In this document: positions 5,535 to 6,842 of the stretch, piece by piece
Position numbering within the stretch: position 1 is the stretch's first letter
Layout of the letters: each line of letters starts with the position of its first letter
DNA from: Candidatus Gastranaerophilales bacterium
GTDB lineage: Bacteria; Cyanobacteriota; Vampirovibrionia; Gastranaerophilales; Gastranaerophilaceae
DNA: 6,842 nt
Reading direction: 5' to 3'
NCBI GenBank assembly: GCA_947589525.1
Contig: CANQAW010000094.1
Span: forward strand, 1 to 6,842
Notes under the pieces: generated by a model
Told to the model about the DNA's origin: nothing
The model's database searches: none
Seen by the model: the letters and a program-made list of their open reading frames with translations, nothing else
Position numbers and translations under genes: made by a program

Positions 5535-5986
5535 TTATTTAAACTCCTGCAGAAAAAAAATTTATAATCGTTAACGTTTTTTATGTCAAATGAAACAAAT
5601 CCAAAAACCGAAAGCCAATTTAAGGCTTTGTAGTTGGATTTATATATAAAATTAAATAATAAATCGTACTCTCTTTTAAATTCCGTGATTTTTCGGCTTA
5701 TATACTTAAAAAGAGCAATTTTATTTTCAACGGCTCTGTTGGTACACAAAAGCCAAACTTGCCCGATTTTTTCATCGTTACAAAAACGGCTTACTCCGCC
5801 AATTGCGCAAGGACGAGATAAACTATCGGCAAGAAAATATGTTTGTGATTTATTACTTAAACAAAGTCTGAAAAGCTCATCACGATAATCACATCCCAAT
5901 ACGGCAATAAGCTCCTGTTCATCTTCATCTCTTATATCGGCAACAAATTTTTCCAAATTTTCATGATTAATTTCAATCTCTATCAT
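5531..5986 (-). CDS. T7 gp13-like / GNAT-like phage protein
   Basis: This 151-residue protein has the layout of the gp13/DUF2833-type podovirus proteins, which share a GNAT acetyltransferase-like fold. An N-terminal helical, acidic part (ADIRDEDEQELIAVLG at 16-31) is followed by strands (TYFLADSLSRPCAIGGVSRF at 49-68) and VWLLCTN at 77-83. A long basic helix comes next, and the C-terminal signature NYKALNWLSVFGFVSFDI at 118-135 corresponds to the N..S..WL..LGF pattern of GNAT proteins. In T7, gp13 is required for virion morphogenesis and its gene directly follows the nozzle gene, the same order as here. No canonical Q/R-x-x-G-x-G/A acetyl-CoA loop is evident, so enzymatic activity is doubtful. 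The ATG overlaps the upstream stop (ATGA), with GGAGG 4 nt upstream. A virion-assembly role is inferred from the family. Confidence 0.7.
   Translation of the reverse strand: MIEIEINHENLEKFVADIRDEDEQELIAVLGCDYRDELFRLCLSNKSQTYFLADSLSRPCAIGGVSRFCNDEKIGQVWLLCTNRAVENKIALFKYISRKITEFKREYDLLFNFIYKSNYKALNWLSVFGFVSFDIKNVNDYKFFFCRSLNK
5544..5548 (-). promoter_or_regulatory. Strong Shine-Dalgarno for the GTG-started tail fibre
   Basis: AGGAG lies 9 nt before GTG 5534, within the end of the gp13-like gene. The nearby ATG (in ATATATGAC) is out of frame, so this site fixes the GTG as the start of the fibre. Confidence 0.6.
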
Positions 5987-6842
5987 TGCGCCTCCGTTTC
6001 TTCTACGGACAAATTGGCGCTAAAAGAAATTATATTAAGCGGAAGCGGATATTTTTGAACAATTTTTACATTTACTTCTTTGCTGACGTTAGACAAAGGA
6101 CAAAAAACAACATCTTTGTCAAATAACATATTTGAATTGTTTACGCTTAAATAGCTTCTTTGATTTTGTGAAAGAGTTTCGTTGTCATTTTTAATAAAAA
6201 AATCTTCACGAGAATTTAAAATTTTAATGCTTACTTCGTTGATTATTTTAGACAATCCTAAAGTTCCGACAGCTTCCAAATTTAGGGATTCAAACTCAAA
6301 TGTATACGGAAGCCCGATTAAAACATTTTTGGCGGGATAAGGAAGCTGTACACAGCCGTTGTCATCAACATATAAATCCTCAACAACGCCAAAATCAAGC
6401 AATCCGAAAACTTTTGTATTTCTTAAATGCTGTAAATTTGAAACAGTGCTGACTTTTTCGTCAAATATATTATTAAGTGCGCAATCAAGAAAAAATGCCT
6501 GCGACATATCTTTAACAACTCTGGACTTAAATCGCTCGATATACCTTACAACTTTGCCGTCAATAATGCGTCTGACAATAAAATAAGCTATATCTTCGTT
6601 GTTTTCTCTTATTGTTGTAACGCTTTCAAAAAAACCTTGCGTTGAATGCGTATGCCATGCGCTTATTTTTTGTTTGGGGTTATATGTCAGAGCGTTTATA
6701 GTTCCGTCATTCATTACACACCAAAGTATTCTGTAAGGTTCTTTTGAATATGCCATATCAACAATCTGCTTGCCCTCAAAAAGATGATTTGCAAACAGGC
6801 TCAATTCTTCCCCGTCGTAAGAATCGGACAAATAGCTGTATC
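5983..6842 (-). CDS. Phage tail nozzle / tail tubular protein B-like, C-terminal part (5' end outside window)
   Basis: The frame is open to the right edge of the window. A TTG at 6831 is the first possible start inside it, but the preceding codons (Y-S-Y) continue the reading frame and the protein begins mid-domain, so about 286 residues of a longer protein are seen. Family signs are LSLFANHLFEG, the ILWCVMNDGT strand (about 6729-6700), LTYNPKQKISAWHTH, FESVTTIRE, IAYFIVRRIIDGKVVRYIERF, then LIGLPYTFEFESL (about 6321-6283), and KYPLPLNIISFSANLSVE at the end. Together these match the beta-propeller-rich nozzle (tail tubular B-like) proteins of podoviruses and related prophages, which form the distal end of the short tail through which DNA leaves. 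It is the first gene seen in the operon and overlaps the gp13-like gene by 4 nt (ATGA). Low codon-level G/C suits an A/T-rich host. Confidence 0.8.
   Translation of the reverse strand, partial: YSYLSDSYDGEELSLFANHLFEGKQIVDMAYSKEPYRILWCVMNDGTINALTYNPKQKISAWHTHSTQGFFESVTTIRENNEDIAYFIVRRIIDGKVVRYIERFKSRVVKDMSQAFFLDCALNNIFDEKVSTVSNLQHLRNTKVFGLLDFGVVEDLYVDDNGCVQLPYPAKNVLIGLPYTFEFESLNLEAVGTLGLSKIINEVSIKILNSREDFFIKNDNETLSQNQRSYLSVNNSNMLFDKDVVFCPLSNVSKEVNVKIVQKYPLPLNIISFSANLSVEETEAQ

Noticed and set aside
4634..6586. Plus-strand frames at 4634-4825, 5634-5888 and 6359-6586
   Set aside because: Each is antisense to the fibre, gp13-like or nozzle gene and shows no domain or start signal.
6829..6831. 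TTG as the true start of the nozzle-like gene
   Set aside because: The frame continues to the window edge, the protein begins mid-domain, and family members have a long N-terminal part; the TTG is an ordinary Leu codon.
1..6842. CRISPR array, insertion sequence or transposase
   Set aside because: No regularly spaced repeats, terminal inverted repeats or transposase motifs were seen on either strand.

Overview
This AT-rich window reads as the junction between a bacterial chromosome and the late (structural plus lysis) end of a podovirus-type prophage. The phage part is one unbroken minus-strand gene series (6842 down to 1407). In transcription order it holds the C-terminal part of a tail-nozzle protein, a T7 gp13-like/GNAT-like protein, an 835-residue tail fibre with a GTG start, a 160-residue unrecognised protein, a DUF1353 protein, a small holin-like membrane protein, and an M15-family peptidase endolysin. 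Every junction in the series lies between a 10-nt overlap and a 3-nt gap, including ATGA, GTGA and TAATG couplings, so it looks like a single translationally coupled transcript. It ends at a strong 12-bp-stem terminator at 1349-1380.

The left part (1-1337) looks like host chromosome. It has the start of a minus-strand TPR-like gene running off the left edge (1-106), a divergent AT-rich promoter region, a 56-codon plus-strand ORF (221-391), and a plus-strand gene for an HD-GYP-derived HD-domain protein (498-1337). That gene converges on the same terminator, which appears to serve both strands. The HD protein keeps the HD metal-ligand scaffold but lacks the GYP loop that defines cyclic-di-GMP phosphodiesterases.

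Organism: from memory, the fibre modules, the style of the HD protein and the base composition resemble gut Candidatus Gastranaerophilales (non-photosynthetic Cyanobacteria/Melainabacteria) and their phages. This is an inference from recall, not from a search. Whether the phage is an intact prophage cannot be decided here: no integrase, repressor, terminase, portal or capsid gene is in view, and only one presumed boundary (about 1338-1406) is visible.

How the phage genes probably work together: nozzle and gp13-like protein complete the tail, and the fibre attaches to it through its N-terminal domain and binds the host surface through discoidin-like and C-terminal beta-rich modules. The 160-residue protein sits where fibre chaperones often lie. 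The holin-like protein would release the signal-less M15 endolysin to cut peptidoglycan peptides. No previously undescribed system is clearly demonstrated. The best leads are the GYP-less HD protein, the mosaic fibre with an apparently order-swapped internal duplication, the lysis cassette without a recognisable outer spanin, and the two unrecognised small proteins.
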